Assembly (NCBI GenBank): GCA_937895845.1
Contig: CALBLK010000011.1
Span: 1 to 55,879, forward strand
Direction of reading: 5' to 3'
Length of the DNA stretch: 55,879 nucleotides
Source: an uncultured Prevotella sp.
GTDB lineage: Bacteria > Bacteroidota > Bacteroidia > Bacteroidales > Bacteroidaceae
The translations under genes were made by a program, and so were the position numbers. How positions within the stretch are numbered: the stretch's first letter is position 1; each line of letters opens with the position of its first letter. The notes below the pieces were generated by a model, which saw only the letters and a list, made by a program, of their open reading frames with translations, was not told where the DNA came from and did not search any database. Shown here piece after piece: positions 41,946 through 50,607 of the stretch.

Positions 41946-44123
41946 TTAGCTAGCGTGGCTGTTTTCAGTAGCGGTCAGTCCAAGTTGGGAGATGCGGTAG
42001 ACCAGGTTCTTGAACTTGGTATATGGGGGCAGTTGGCCAACAAATTCTTCCACTGCATATCTGCTTGCCTCCGTCAGATACATATATAGCGTGCTCTTGT
42101 TTTCCAGCTGCGCATTCAACTCATTAAGCGCTTTCTGGTCTATGTCCTTCCATGTGCGGTTGGCGCGGGTGACCAGAAGGTTAACCGTGCCCATGTTGAG
42201 AAGGGAAGAGGCTATTGAGTTGTCATTCAGATTTGGGTATTCAATGATGACAATCTCGTCTGGCATGATGTCAGGATACAAGTCTTTGATGCTGCTTGCC
42301 ATGATATATTTGCTGTCTTCTGCCAGAAAATCCTCGTCATAAGTGAGGCGCCGCACTTGCAAGCCTATCGATATCCAATAGTTCTCCAACTCCTGCGCCA
42401 GATAGCTCTTGCCGTTGGCAGCGTCAGTAGACAGCAGGTTAAGTACGTTCTGCTGCCCCGTCTTGAAATGAGGGAGCAAGGCTTTGCTGAGCTGTCTGAG
42501 TGCCATGTCTGCAATGGTCTTGTTATAGCGGCGGTAGCGCAAGGTGCTGTCCTTGGGGTAACAGCCCATAACTGGCACTTTGGTTATTCGTTCCGACCGC
42601 ATTCTGTCGCGCAGAGTTCTGTCAAGCAGTTCGATAATTAAGAAATAGAGTGTTGTCAGGAAGAATGTGGCCATGAATACGCCTAGCAGGATAATCAGTC
42701 TGTTTGTGGGTTGGGCATTCAGCGGGAACATTGGTGGGTTGAGTACGCGCAGTGTGGCTGTTGTCATCTGGAGGTTTCTCTGGCGCAGTCGTGCAGCGTT
42801 CAGGGCCTTCAGCATTTCCATGTAGTTTCCCTCGATAAAGCCAATGTGCCTGTCTTTCCTGTCAAGTGTGGCCCCGATGGGGGAGTAGTACAGAATCTGG
42901 TCATCCAGCCTTTTCCGCATGATGTCCTTGGCCATATTCTGTGCTTTTGTCTTCTCGAAGAGCAGCACCTGTTCCAGCCATTTGTCTATCATTGAGTTGG
43001 CTTTTACTCCTGTCTCTGTACTGTACGACCCAGCTTCAATCTCCTTGGTAAGGCTTTTCACACGCCGTGTGGCCGCTTGCAGCTGTTTCTTAGCGATGGC
43101 CAGCTCTTGCTGTGATTCGGCAGAGTTGCCTCCTCCCTCACTGCTCATCAGCTGGAGGTTGGATATTCGTGACTGAATGCGCGAGATGTCAGTCACTTGA
43201 TTAGTGAAGTCCCTGTTGGCCCTGATGACTTTGGCTCTGTTGCCCAACTGTCGCTCAAGATAGTCCATCAAGGCCTTGGTCGTGGTGTAGTCCATCAGCA
43301 TCTGGTTGTCAAAGTTCTGTTGCTGTGCGTCCAGAACTGTCAGCTGCTTGGTCTGTTCGCCGTAGTTGATGATACGTTTGGAAATGTTGTACTTGATGAG
43401 GTCATCCTCTGCACCTGACAGAATGCGGTAGAGTCTGGCGACCTCCCTCTCAAAGAATTTAATGACGTTGTTGGTTTCTCCGAAACGTAACTGTTGGTAT
43501 TGCCTTGCAAATACATCATTGAGGATATCAAGTGTGTTGTATGCTATTCCCGCATCGTTTGCTGAGTAGCCAATGTCAATGATGTCGCTCTGGTTGATTT
43601 GCATCACTTTCAGCCTTGAAGTGATGGCGTCAATGCTGAAGTAAGGGTGGTAGTTGAGCAGGCCGAACACGTAGTTTCCCATGGTTGGCTTTTCGTAGGC
43701 CTTGAGGTTGGCGTATGTCGCCGACTCACTGTTCTTGTTGATGAGCGCCTTTACATCAGCAGGAACCGCCTGTGACAGCTCGCGGAAATGCTCGGCTGAG
43801 ATGTAGTTGTTGTCTTTCATGGGATTGCCATACATCATGCAGCGTGCGAAGAGTCGCAGTGACACTTCTCTGATGGTGTTGTCTGTGGTGACCATCAGCA
43901 TCAGATTGTTGATGTTGGTCTGTGAGTTTCCCCCGGCCGAACCGGTGCCGCCTTCAATATTGTAACCGGTAATCATTCCCGTATAGATGGTTGTGTTGAC
44001 ATCGTAAATTCTGTCCATGTTGCGCGTGAGGAACCATGCGATAACCAATGCAATGAGCGGTAGGGTGACAACATACCATCTGATGCGGTAAAGAAATCTC
44101 ACTAAGTATCTGAACATATCCAT
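41946..44123 (-). CDS. Wzc-like chain-length determinant with degenerate ATPase domain
   Basis: A 725-residue polysaccharide co-polymerase. It has an N-terminal membrane helix (about residues 15-33), a long periplasmic region with coiled coils (about 250-400) and a second helix (about 505-527, LIILLGVFMATFFLTTLYFLIIELL). The cytoplasmic domain resembles BY-kinases. Its Walker A is only partly kept (STDAANGKSYLAQEL), the Walker B region reads IVIIEYPNLND where family members have a conserved Asp, and there is no C-terminal tyrosine cluster. It probably sets chain length without tyrosine autophosphorylation (inference). It sits between the TolC-like and polymerase-like genes. Confidence 0.85.
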   Translation of the reverse strand: MDMFRYLVRFLYRIRWYVVTLPLIALVIAWFLTRNMDRIYDVNTTIYTGMITGYNIEGGTGSAGGNSQTNINNLMLMVTTDNTIREVSLRLFARCMMYGNPMKDNNYISAEHFRELSQAVPADVKALINKNSESATYANLKAYEKPTMGNYVFGLLNYHPYFSIDAITSRLKVMQINQSDIIDIGYSANDAGIAYNTLDILNDVFARQYQQLRFGETNNVIKFFEREVARLYRILSGAEDDLIKYNISKRIINYGEQTKQLTVLDAQQQNFDNQMLMDYTTTKALMDYLERQLGNRAKVIRANRDFTNQVTDISRIQSRISNLQLMSSEGGGNSAESQQELAIAKKQLQAATRRVKSLTKEIEAGSYSTETGVKANSMIDKWLEQVLLFEKTKAQNMAKDIMRKRLDDQILYYSPIGATLDRKDRHIGFIEGNYMEMLKALNAARLRQRNLQMTTATLRVLNPPMFPLNAQPTNRLIILLGVFMATFFLTTLYFLIIELLDRTLRDRMRSERITKVPVMGCYPKDSTLRYRRYNKTIADMALRQLSKALLPHFKTGQQNVLNLLSTDAANGKSYLAQELENYWISIGLQVRRLTYDEDFLAEDSKYIMASSIKDLYPDIMPDEIVIIEYPNLNDNSIASSLLNMGTVNLLVTRANRTWKDIDQKALNELNAQLENKSTLYMYLTEASRYAVEEFVGQLPPYTKFKNLVYRISQLGLTATENSHAS

Positions 44124-44147
44124 TGTTTCCTGGTATTTTTGTCGTTT

Positions 44148-45086
44148 TTATTTGTTTCCTGCATTCTTTGAAGCCGCTTTCTCTGCCTTTTCTATGGCCT
44201 CAACCCTCTTCTGTTCCTCCACAGCCGCTTTCTTAATCCGTTTCTCCACAGCCTTGTTTTCCTTTGCAATTTGCTTCTGTGACTTTTCCACTGTGCTGTC
44301 CAACGTGATGTCTGTTGTTGAGTTGGTGATAATCGGTGTGTGTGTCAGAATCTCAAGTGTGATGATGTCTGTCGTGATTGAAGTCTGCAGGGCTTGGTAT
44401 GTTTCCACGGCCCCCTGCTCGTATTCCTTGGTTTTTGCAAAAGCTTCGATTGTCATGTTGCCGTTGTGGAAATCTTCTTGGTTCAGGGCTCCTGCCCCCT
44501 GATAGATGGCTGCATTCTCGCTTGCCGTTTTCAGGGCCACAAGGTTATTGGTTATTTTCACGTAGAGCGAGGCTATTTTTAGTTTCAGCTCATCGTATGC
44601 CTGGTCTTTCTGTATCTGTGCACGGTCAACAAGCAGCCGTTTCCTCCTGACAGACGGCCCCAGGTCGAGAATGTCCTCCAGCGGAACGCTCACATTGACA
44701 CCCACATTCCAGTAGTTTTGCTCGCTTCCCTGAAATTGGTAAATCATCTGGTTGTAGGTTGAGGAATTGTTTCCCCACATGTCAGTTTTGCCGTAGCTGT
44801 AGCTGGCGTGTCCTCGTACGTACGAGAAGATGTGTCTTTTCTGCTTGGCCACCTCTGCCTGAGCAATCTCCTGCTCTTTGGCATAGAGTTGAATCTCTGG
44901 GCTGGTTTTGGCGTTTTCAAACAGAACTGCAAGTGGTGGAAGGTGGAACGTGGAGAAATTGATGGTGTCTTTGTTGCTGGAATCAAAGAAACCGGCACTG
45001 ATACCACTCTCGTTAAACTGAGCCTGCATGGCACTGCAAATCACGGAGGCCATTATGAGATGTACTGCTCTTTTAAAGTTATTCAT
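44148..45086 (-). CDS. Short TolC-like outer membrane protein
   Basis: A 312-residue exported protein with a signal peptide (about residues 1-22, cut near MQAQF). Its core resembles one half of a TolC-type channel: LAVLFENAKTSPEIQLYAKEQEIAQAEV starts a long helix, followed by beta segments and a second helix (KRLLVDRAQIQKDQAYDELKLKIASLYVKITNNLVALKTASENA). Typical TolC proteins have about 400-500 residues; here the second half is shortened and replaced by a Lys/Glu-rich helix of about 45 residues. It lies where a Wza-type exporter is usual, so an export role is inferred. The gene is in the middle of the EPS operon. Confidence 0.72.
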   Translation of the reverse strand: MNNFKRAVHLIMASVICSAMQAQFNESGISAGFFDSSNKDTINFSTFHLPPLAVLFENAKTSPEIQLYAKEQEIAQAEVAKQKRHIFSYVRGHASYSYGKTDMWGNNSSTYNQMIYQFQGSEQNYWNVGVNVSVPLEDILDLGPSVRRKRLLVDRAQIQKDQAYDELKLKIASLYVKITNNLVALKTASENAAIYQGAGALNQEDFHNGNMTIEAFAKTKEYEQGAVETYQALQTSITTDIITLEILTHTPIITNSTTDITLDSTVEKSQKQIAKENKAVEKRIKKAAVEEQKRVEAIEKAEKAASKNAGNK

Positions 45087-45135
45087 GATTGTTGGATAAG
45101 TTGGGCTCTTTCATCTTTGGCACATAAGGGAATGC

Positions 45136-46323
45136 TTACACGTTACCTTTTTGAATAAAGGATGTGAGTGTCTTGAAAATAATCTTCATGTCAAGCGCAA
45201 AGCTATAGGTCTGTCCGTATTTGATATCCAGTTGCTTGCGCTCTTCTGCCGACATCATCCCATTTCTTCCGCGCTCGGCTACTTGCCACAATCCAGTTAG
45301 GCCGGCTGGTGCAATGAAACGGTCAATGCAGTCATCGCCTGTCAATTTCTCTGCCTCATAGAGGGGGAGCGGACGATTGCCGACAATCGTCATATCGCCT
45401 TTAAGTATGTTGAAAAGTTGTGGAAGCTCGTCAATACTGTATTTTCTGATAAAACGTCCAACCTTTGTAATGCGTGGGTCGTTCTCTATCTTGACAAAGG
45501 CATTGGCAATTTCGGCACTCTTCTGCTTGTTGTAGTCGTTTTCGGACACCACAAAATCATCTCCCACCAGCATCACCTCGTCATCGCTAATCATCATTTC
45601 CGCGTCGTCTCCAATTGCCATACTGTCGGTTGGCGAAGTGCTGCCCGCTGCCTCTGTCTGGTTGTCGTTCTTTGCTGCATATTGGTTATGGTACCTGCTC
45701 AGCTCCTTTAGTCTTTTGTCCGCATCGATGTACATGCTTCTGAACTTTAGAAAGTTAAAAACAGTGTAGTTGGTGCCCACGCGCTTTGATTTGAAAAGCA
45801 CTGGTCCCTTGCTTTCCATTCGGATGGCAATGGCTGTGATGATGAAGACGGGGGAAAGCACAATGATACCCAGTGCTGAGAAAACAATGTCGAAAAGACG
45901 TTTCCAAAGCGGAATCTGAAATTTGAGAATCTTGTGCTTTGGCGTGGCCTTGTCAAATAGAATGTCTTCCCGCTCGCTGATAAACTGGGCTTTCTTGTTC
46001 AGCTCGGCAACCGAAGCGTTGTCGCCCAGGGTGTCGTTAATACCGCATTTTTGGAAATATTTCCTGTCTCTGTCCGACAGGCTTCCTGTCAGCAGGATGA
46101 CATAAATGTTCTGACATTTCTTCTTAAGGTAGGTCAGCGCTGTGGCGGTCTCGTTTTGCGAACCTTTTTCAACGAACATGATGTAGTGCTCTTGTCCTGT
46201 CCTGTTCGTGCAAAACGAAGCAGCATCCTTGTAGTTGCCGGTCATTCGCACCAGTTGTCCAGGGATGGATTTTAGCCTTTCTTGTGTTTTGGGATTGCTC
46301 CCTAAATAGATAACACCAATCAT
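45136..46323 (-). CDS. Polyprenyl-phosphate sugar transferase with receiver-like N-terminus
   Basis: A 395-residue initiating transferase for polymer synthesis at the inner membrane. The C-terminal bacterial sugar-transferase domain is clear: a single membrane hairpin (LFDIVFSALGIIVLSPVFIITAIAI), KSKRVGTNYTVFNFLKFRSM, NDPRITKVGRFIRKYSIDELPQLFNILKGDMTIVGNRP and APAGLTGLWQV. The usual four N-terminal helices are missing. Instead, residues 1-115 have the strand pattern of a response-regulator receiver without an obvious phospho-acceptor Asp. An acidic insert of about 45 residues (about 215-262, rich in Asp and Glu) interrupts the catalytic domain before NDPRIT. The next gene upstream encodes a lone receiver. 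Confidence 0.88.
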   Translation of the reverse strand: MIGVIYLGSNPKTQERLKSIPGQLVRMTGNYKDAASFCTNRTGQEHYIMFVEKGSQNETATALTYLKKKCQNIYVILLTGSLSDRDRKYFQKCGINDTLGDNASVAELNKKAQFISEREDILFDKATPKHKILKFQIPLWKRLFDIVFSALGIIVLSPVFIITAIAIRMESKGPVLFKSKRVGTNYTVFNFLKFRSMYIDADKRLKELSRYHNQYAAKNDNQTEAAGSTSPTDSMAIGDDAEMMISDDEVMLVGDDFVVSENDYNKQKSAEIANAFVKIENDPRITKVGRFIRKYSIDELPQLFNILKGDMTIVGNRPLPLYEAEKLTGDDCIDRFIAPAGLTGLWQVAERGRNGMMSAEERKQLDIKYGQTYSFALDMKIIFKTLTSFIQKGNV

Positions 46324-46358
46324 TGCCAGATAATCGAGAGTTAGTGGATGCGTTGCTG

Positions 46359-46736
46359 TTACTGGAGGATTTTCTTCACCCTAATCTTTAATTCCATGGG
46401 ATTGAAAGGCTTCACAATATAGTCAATGGCTCCGATTTCCAAGAGCCTGATGCGCTCGCTTGTGCTGTCCTCACTGCTGAGCATAATGACAGGGATGTTC
46501 TTGAACAGTTCGTTCTGCTTGATCCATTCCAAAAAGTCATCTCCCCTCATCCCGGGCATTCTGATGTCCGAGATAATCAAGTCGGGGGTGTTGCCAGCCT
46601 GAAGCCATTTCACACCCTGAAGGCCGTCTGGAAGCCACTGCACGTCATAGTCACTCATTAGGTAAATGGATAAGACTTTTGCTATTGTCTCCTTGTCATC
46701 AAGTATAAGTATTTTCTTCTTCATAAACATTGTCAA
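46359..46736 (-). CDS. Single-domain response regulator (receiver only)
   Basis: A 125-residue CheY-like protein, possibly starting at the inner ATG at 46724 (KKKILILDDKETIAK). It has the acidic pair DD near the start, the phospho-acceptor in LIISDIRMPGMRGDDFLEW, the Ser/Thr switch in VIMLSSEDST and the lysine in YIVKPFNPMEL. There is no output domain. As first gene of the EPS operon it probably controls polymer production through protein contacts rather than by binding DNA (inference). The partner kinase is not in the window. Confidence 0.92.
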   Translation of the reverse strand: MTMFMKKKILILDDKETIAKVLSIYLMSDYDVQWLPDGLQGVKWLQAGNTPDLIISDIRMPGMRGDDFLEWIKQNELFKNIPVIMLSSEDSTSERIRLLEIGAIDYIVKPFNPMELKIRVKKILQ

Positions 46737-46800
46737 GATTATGTCGTTTCGTTTGAGGTTAAAATCTTGTTAAAAAACTAGTCCAACACGTTTCATCTTG

Positions 46801-46831
46801 CAAAGATAAGAAAAATATTCAAACAATCAAA
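46801..46831 (-). promoter_or_regulatory. Promoter of the exopolysaccharide operon
   Basis: On the minus strand, TTTG (46828-46831), a 19-nt spacer and TATCTTTG (46801-46808) give a strong Bacteroidota promoter. The leader before the response-regulator ATG would be about 60 nt. No other promoter of this quality was seen inside the operon. Confidence 0.75.
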
Positions 46832-46961
46832 TTTTTTCTTAAAAAATGCTGCGTTTGTAACTTTTTGCTTTTTTTTAAGGGTGGATTTTGCGTCTTGTAC
46901 GTATAAATTAATGTAGCAATACAACGCTTCTATTGTGAAAAAACAACAATTTATACTGATT

Positions 46962-48455
46962 ATGGCAAAACAATATTTATTAGGAATTGATGTTGGCAGC
47001 AGTTCTGTCAAGGCTTCGCTCGTAGATGTGGAGTGTGGAAAGTGTGTGGCTTCTGCCTTTTTCCCTGAGACCGAGGCGCCCATCAAGGCTGTCCGTTCGG
47101 GATGGGCTGAGCAAGACCCGTGTATGTGGTGGGAAAATGCCAAGCTGTGTTTGCACAAGATTATGGGCGAGGTGCAGGCAAAAGGCGAGGACATCAAGGC
47201 CATCGGCATCTCCTATCAGATGCATGGCTTGGTTTGCGTTGACCGTCATCTGAATCCGTTGAGGCCTTCCATCATTTGGTGCGATTCACGTGCAGTTCCG
47301 TATGGCGAGCGCGCTTTTCGTGATTTGGGGCCCAGCCTGTGCCTTGAGCATCTGCTGAACTCGCCGGGTAACTTCACTGCGGCCAAGTTGGCCTGGGTCA
47401 AGGAAAACGAGCCTGAGGTGTTTGAGAATATTTACAAGGTGATGCTGCCGGGTGACTATATTGCCATGAAGCTCAGTGGCTCTCCCTGTACAACTGTAAG
47501 CGGGCTGAGCGAAGGTATGTTTTGGGATTTTAAGGAAGCGTCGGTAGCCGGTTTCCTTATGGACTATTATGGGTTCGACAGACAGATACTACCCGAAATC
47601 AAACCTACTTTCGGCTGTCAGGGCGAAGTGTCTGCCGAGGCGGCTGCTGAGACAGGGCTTGCCGAGGGCACCCCAATCACCTACCGTGCGGGTGACCAGC
47701 CCAACAATGCGTTAAGCCTTAATGTGTTCAACCCTGGGGAGATTGCGTCAACGGCAGGTACTTCTGGAGTCGTTTACGGTGTTCTTGGCCAGGTGCAGTA
47801 TGACCCAAAGAGTCGTGTGAACACCTTTGCTCACGTCAATCATACTAACGAGCAGACCCGGCTGGGCGTTCTCCTTTGCATTAACGGAACAGGAATCCTC
47901 AATGCGTGGATGCGCCGCAATGTGGCTCCTGAGGGGATAGGGTATTCAGAGATGAACAGTCTGGCCGAGCAAGCCCCCATTGGCTGTGACGGAGTGTCTG
48001 TCATCCCATTTGGCAACGGCGCTGAGCGTGTGCTGGAGAACCGTGAGATAGGCTGCTCTCTGCACGGCATTAGTTTCAACAAGCATGGCAAGGCGCATTT
48101 GGTGCGCGCTGCCCAAGAAGGCATCGTGTTCAGCTTCTGCTATGGCATGGAGGTGATGCAGCAGATGGGCATGGACATCCGCAAGATTCATGCGGGGCGT
48201 GCCAATATGTTCTTAAGCCCGCTGTTCCGTGACACACTCGCAGGGGTTAGCGGTGCCACTATTGAACTTTATGATACTGATGGCAGTGTGGGAGCTGCCA
48301 GGGGGGCTGGCATTGGTGCCGGTATTTACAAGGACAACGCGGAGGCTTTCGCCGCTCTCGAGAAGCTTCTGGTCGTCGAGCCAGACGAGAGGCACCGCGC
48401 GGACTATCTGAATGCGTATGCGGTGTGGAAGGAGCGACTGAACAAGCTGTTGTAA
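46962..48455 (+). CDS. xylB: Xylulokinase
   Basis: An FGGY-family kinase of about 497 residues that phosphorylates D-xylulose. The start is the ATG at 46962; a GTG nine codons earlier is in frame. LLGIDVGSSSVKASLVD forms the first phosphate loop. SYQMHGLVCVDRHLNPLRPSIIWCDSR, AGDQPNNALSLNVFNPGEIASTAGTSGVVYG and the C-terminal MFLSPLFRDTLAGVSG are typical of XylB. Length is normal. The isomerase and transporter genes that often accompany it are not adjacent. A terminator hairpin follows at 48502-48547. Confidence 0.9.
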   Translation: MAKQYLLGIDVGSSSVKASLVDVECGKCVASAFFPETEAPIKAVRSGWAEQDPCMWWENAKLCLHKIMGEVQAKGEDIKAIGISYQMHGLVCVDRHLNPLRPSIIWCDSRAVPYGERAFRDLGPSLCLEHLLNSPGNFTAAKLAWVKENEPEVFENIYKVMLPGDYIAMKLSGSPCTTVSGLSEGMFWDFKEASVAGFLMDYYGFDRQILPEIKPTFGCQGEVSAEAAAETGLAEGTPITYRAGDQPNNALSLNVFNPGEIASTAGTSGVVYGVLGQVQYDPKSRVNTFAHVNHTNEQTRLGVLLCINGTGILNAWMRRNVAPEGIGYSEMNSLAEQAPIGCDGVSVIPFGNGAERVLENREIGCSLHGISFNKHGKAHLVRAAQEGIVFSFCYGMEVMQQMGMDIRKIHAGRANMFLSPLFRDTLAGVSGATIELYDTDGSVGAARGAGIGAGIYKDNAEAFAALEKLLVVEPDERHRADYLNAYAVWKERLNKLL

Positions 48456-48501
48456 CCACGTCACTTGGCTGAAGGTCCATTGCCAGTCTTTGGGTCGTCT
48501 T

Positions 48502-48547
48502 CAGGGTGGGCGGAGCCTCTCGTTGGCTTTCCGTTCACCCTGTTTTT
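48502..48547 (+). terminator. Terminator of xylB
   Basis: CAGGGTG (48502-48508) pairs with CACCCTG (48536-48542), with an inner CGGA / TCCG pair, followed by TTTTT. This fits an intrinsic terminator. Confidence 0.7.
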
Positions 48548-48560
48548 ATCTGTCCGCTTG

Positions 48561-48591
48561 TTGGAATTTCCTTGCGAAATAAGTACCTTTG
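48561..48591 (+). promoter_or_regulatory. Promoter of the FAD oxidoreductase gene
   Basis: TTG (48561-48563), a 20-nt spacer and TACCTTTG (48584-48591), about 60 nt before the ATG. Confidence 0.7.
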
Positions 48592-48652
48592 TACCATAGT
48601 ATTTTAAGGGCGCGGCGATAAGCCGGCCATTCCCGCTTATTCCGAACAACCT

Positions 48653-50224
48653 ATGACATATGAGTATCAGTTGAGAGTGCTTCCGCAGGTAGCTGCAAGT
48701 GACGGGGGTATTAGAGCTTATTTAGCCCGTGAAAAGGGCGTTGACGAACGTACAATAACGGCCGTGCGAGTGCTTAGGCGCAGTATAGACGCACGTCAGC
48801 ATACGGTTTTTGTTAACTTGAGAGTTCGAGTCTATGTCAACGAGCAACCTTCAAACCCTACCTTTTCCCCTTTGGTTTACGGTAATGTGCTCGGACGCCC
48901 CAGGGTGATTGTAGTCGGTGAGGGGCCTGGTGGGCTTTTCGCCGCACTCCGCCTTGTTGAGTTGGGACTGTGTCCTGTTGTTGTTGAGCGTGGTAAGGAT
49001 GTGCATCAGCGGCGGCGTGACCTGTCGATGATTACCAAGACCCAAAAGGTTGATTCAGAGAGCAACTACTGCTTTGGCGAAGGTGGGGCCGGTGCATATT
49101 CTGATGGGAAACTTTATACACGTAGTAAGAAGAGGGGGAATGTGGACCGCATACTTGGCATCTTTTGCCAGCATGGTGCATCGGCTGACATTCTCATTGA
49201 TGCCCATCCGCACATAGGCACAGACAAACTGCCGCGAATTATAGAGAATATGCGCAACACCATCGTGCGAGCTGGCGGAGAGGTGCACCACCAGACCAAG
49301 ATGACGCGCCTTGTCTGCCGTAACGGGCGGGTTGAGGGCATAGAGGCGGTATGCCTTGACACTGGCGGCGAGCGAGTCTTCCGAGGTCCGGTCATTTTAG
49401 CGACAGGGCACTCGGCAAGGGATGTTTACAGCCTTCTTTACGACAGCCGTGTCGCCATAGAGCCAAAGGGCATTGCCGTTGGCGTGCGCTTGGAGCACCC
49501 TGCCCAGCTTATCGACCAGATACAGTATCACAGCAGTCAGGGCCGCGGCAAGTATTTGCCAGCGGCCGAGTATGCCTTTGTGACCCAGGTCGATGGCCGT
49601 GGGGTCTACTCGTTCTGTATGTGTCCGGGAGGCTTTGTTGTGCCTGCGGCAACGGGGCCTCGCCAGCTTGTAGTGAATGGCATGAGTCCGAGCAACCGTG
49701 GTGGCCGGTGGTCTAACAGCGGGATGGTGGTCGAAACGCGCCCAGAGGATGTTGAGGGTGACAGTCCCTTGCGCATGATGCACTGGCAGGAGAGGATTGA
49801 ACGCAACTGCTGGCAGCAGGGCGGAATGCGCCAGACAGCCCCTGCACAGCGCATGGCCGACTTTGTCAGCCGGCGGTTAAGCTATGACCTTCCGCGTAGC
49901 TCGTATGCGCCAGGCTTGGTGTCATCTCCGCTCCACTTTTGGTTGCCAGAGCGAATAGTTACGCGGCTTCAGCAGGGATTTCTTGCCTTTGGCCGGTCAT
50001 CACACGGCTTCTTGACCAACGAAGCCACGATGATTGCTGTCGAAACGCGCACTTCGGCACCCGTGCGCATTGTGCGTGACCCACTCTCGCTTATGCATCC
50101 CACGGTAGAGGGACTTTTTCCCTGCGGCGAGGGTGCCGGCTACGCCGGAGGTATCGTATCGGCTGCCATTGACGGGGAACGCTGTGCTGAAAGTTGCAAA
50201 GAATGGATGGGAAGAATCAGCTGA
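48653..50224 (+). CDS. FAD-dependent oxidoreductase
   Basis: A 523-residue flavoprotein. An N-terminal domain (about residues 1-80) is followed by the dinucleotide motif VIVVGEGPGGLFAALRLVELG, then VVVERGKDVHQRRRD and the family segment SNYCFGEGGAGAYSDGKLYTR. A second FAD contact is LATGHSARDVYSLL, and the C-terminal segment reads FPCGEGAGYAGGIVSAAIDG. It belongs to the widespread group of uncharacterised NAD(P)/FAD-dependent dehydrogenases related to HI0933-like proteins. Substrate and pathway are unknown. It is a single-gene unit with its own promoter and a strong terminator. Confidence 0.88.
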   Translation: MTYEYQLRVLPQVAASDGGIRAYLAREKGVDERTITAVRVLRRSIDARQHTVFVNLRVRVYVNEQPSNPTFSPLVYGNVLGRPRVIVVGEGPGGLFAALRLVELGLCPVVVERGKDVHQRRRDLSMITKTQKVDSESNYCFGEGGAGAYSDGKLYTRSKKRGNVDRILGIFCQHGASADILIDAHPHIGTDKLPRIIENMRNTIVRAGGEVHHQTKMTRLVCRNGRVEGIEAVCLDTGGERVFRGPVILATGHSARDVYSLLYDSRVAIEPKGIAVGVRLEHPAQLIDQIQYHSSQGRGKYLPAAEYAFVTQVDGRGVYSFCMCPGGFVVPAATGPRQLVVNGMSPSNRGGRWSNSGMVVETRPEDVEGDSPLRMMHWQERIERNCWQQGGMRQTAPAQRMADFVSRRLSYDLPRSSYAPGLVSSPLHFWLPERIVTRLQQGFLAFGRSSHGFLTNEATMIAVETRTSAPVRIVRDPLSLMHPTVEGLFPCGEGAGYAGGIVSAAIDGERCAESCKEWMGRIS

Positions 50225-50248
50225 TTATTGCAGATGCTGCAGAAACGC

Positions 50249-50285
50249 CAAATGCCCCTTTCTCCTTGCGGAGTAGGGGCATTTG
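50249..50285 (+). terminator. Terminator of the FAD oxidoreductase gene
   Basis: An 11-bp perfect stem (CAAATGCCCCT at 50249-50259, AGGGGCATTTG at 50275-50285) with an inner CTCC / GGAG pair, followed by a T-rich tract. It lies between convergent genes and may also serve rpmA. Confidence 0.8.
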
Positions 50286-50323
50286 CTGTTTGTTTGGAAT
50301 AATTTATTGTTCTTTTGTTTGCT

Positions 50324-50587
50324 TTAGGCCTGCACTTCGGGAATTACTGATACAACGCTCTTGTTGCGACGGCCTTTCTTGAAGTTCACCACACCGTCAA
50401 CCAGTGCATAGAGTGTGTCATCCTTGCCGATACCCACATTGTTGCCGGGATTGTGCTTAGTGCCGCGCTGGCGAACGATGATGTTGCCTGCGATGACTTT
50501 CTGGCCACCCCAAATCTTGACACCAAGTCTCTGCGAAGCTGATTCGCGGCCGTTCTTAGAACTACCAACACCTTTTTTATGTGCCAT
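50324..50587 (-). CDS. rpmA: 50S ribosomal protein L27
   Basis: The 87-residue L27 lies near the peptidyl-transferase centre and contributes to assembly and tRNA placement. It begins MAHKKGVGSSKNGRESASQR and has KIWGGQKVIAGNIIVRQRGTK, with normal length. No N-terminal cleavage extension of the Firmicutes type is present. It follows rplU by 20 nt in the usual rplU-rpmA order. Confidence 0.97.
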   Translation of the reverse strand: MAHKKGVGSSKNGRESASQRLGVKIWGGQKVIAGNIIVRQRGTKHNPGNNVGIGKDDTLYALVDGVVNFKKGRRNKSVVSVIPEVQA

Positions 50588-50607
50588 TTTTACGTCCTCC
50601 TGTTTTT

